Assembly (NCBI GenBank): GCA_017355425.1
Contig: CP070233.1
Coordinates: 1,342,501-1,406,500, forward strand
Length of the DNA stretch: 64,000 nucleotides
DNA from: Dolichospermum sp. DET69
GTDB lineage: Bacteria > Cyanobacteriota > Cyanobacteriia > Cyanobacteriales > Nostocaceae
Reading direction: 5' to 3'
The notes beneath the pieces were generated by a model. It made no database searches. It was not told where the DNA came from and saw only the letters and a list, made by a program, of their open reading frames with translations. How positions within the stretch are numbered: the stretch's first letter is position 1; each line of letters opens with the position of its first letter. This document shows, one piece after another, positions 63,723-64,000 of the stretch. A program made the position numbers and the translations under genes.

Positions 63723-64000
63723 TTATTTGAAAAAATCTTCTATAGAAGTTGCTAAGAATTTTATTATTAAAATATGCGTAGTTCTATCTATCACTTGGTT
63801 CATATCACAGGACAGCAGACAATTAATAAAAAAAGTGTCTGGCTTTTTGAGAAGATTTGGGTTTATTGCCTTTAAACAGTTATAACCATAAAAATCTACC
63901 ATACAATCTGAAAAATATTGGTCTTGAAAAATAAACTTACCACCAGGTAAGAGACTCATAAACTTTTGCTTTACTAAATAAGACTTATATTGACTACGAA
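63723..64000 (-). CDS. Partial gene at the window edge, possibly tniQ
   Basis: The minus-strand frame is open from the edge at 64000 to a stop at 63723 (about 92 residues), passing an internal ATG at 63959. The end reads CDMNQVIDRTTHILIIKFLA and TSIEDFFK. I cannot assign it from sequence alone. In known type I-B CASTs tniQ stands just upstream of cas6, so tniQ is the first guess (position only). Confidence 0.5.
   Translation of the reverse strand, partial: RSQYKSYLVKQKFMSLLPGGKFIFQDQYFSDCMVDFYGYNCLKAINPNLLKKPDTFFINCLLSCDMNQVIDRTTHILIIKFLATSIEDFFK

Overview
The window comes from a filamentous, probably heterocyst-forming cyanobacterium of the Nostocales. The signs are many HIP1 octamers (GCGATCGC), a cyanobacterial NDH-1 subunit (NdhM), an Rre1/Ycf29-type response regulator, a small protein of the Npun_R1517 heterocyst-regulator family, an xisH/xisI pair, an NtcA-type promoter in front of nirA-nrtP-narB, and several short tandem repeat tracts typical of this group. 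The DNA is AT-rich, and intergenic regions are long and full of repeats. The exact genus cannot be told from the sequence alone.

Layout. 1-7.6 kb: trpE (5' end cut by the window), a toxin-antitoxin (TA) pair, a nuclease fragment, coaE, hemD and cobA on the minus strand, rre1, a heterocyst-regulator-like gene and ndhM. 7.8-14.3 kb: a signalling block with a PP2C phosphatase, a CHAT (caspase-like) protein with a C-terminal FHA domain, an unknown protein, and an FHA domain fused to a PrsW-type intramembrane protease. 14.3-22.1 kb: repeat-rich DNA, a PsiE-like membrane protein, then the nitrate assimilation operon nirA-nrtP-narB with a readable promoter. 22.2-30.1 kb: accessory DNA with a nuclease-methyltransferase fusion, an orphan antitoxin with a broken toxin, xisHI, a VapC-like pair between two identical hairpins, a B12-dependent radical SAM gene, and a higBA relic that runs into a 79-bp minisatellite. 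30.4-49.3 kb: mostly housekeeping genes (trpS, metF, panB, thiS, thiE), a glycosyltransferase, a DUF1517 protein, two related secreted or cell-surface DUF1565 proteins, and an amidase, with hicAB between thiE and thiS.

49.4-54.8 kb is degenerate DNA: a frameshifted haloperoxidase-like gene, a truncated lipoprotein, and three HIP1-based repeat arrays around two TA pairs. Many HIP1 sites in these arrays carry 21- or 24-bp insertions at one fixed point.

54.8-64 kb is the most notable part. It holds a TnsD/TniQ-family gene, a divergent small gene interrupted by a group II intron, a short CRISPR array, and cas5, cas7, cas8 and cas6 on the minus strand, with a further partial gene at the edge. No cas3, cas1 or cas2 is visible. 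This looks like part of a type I-B CRISPR-associated Tn7-like transposon (CAST). Its core transposase genes would lie outside the window, and several of its genes look damaged.
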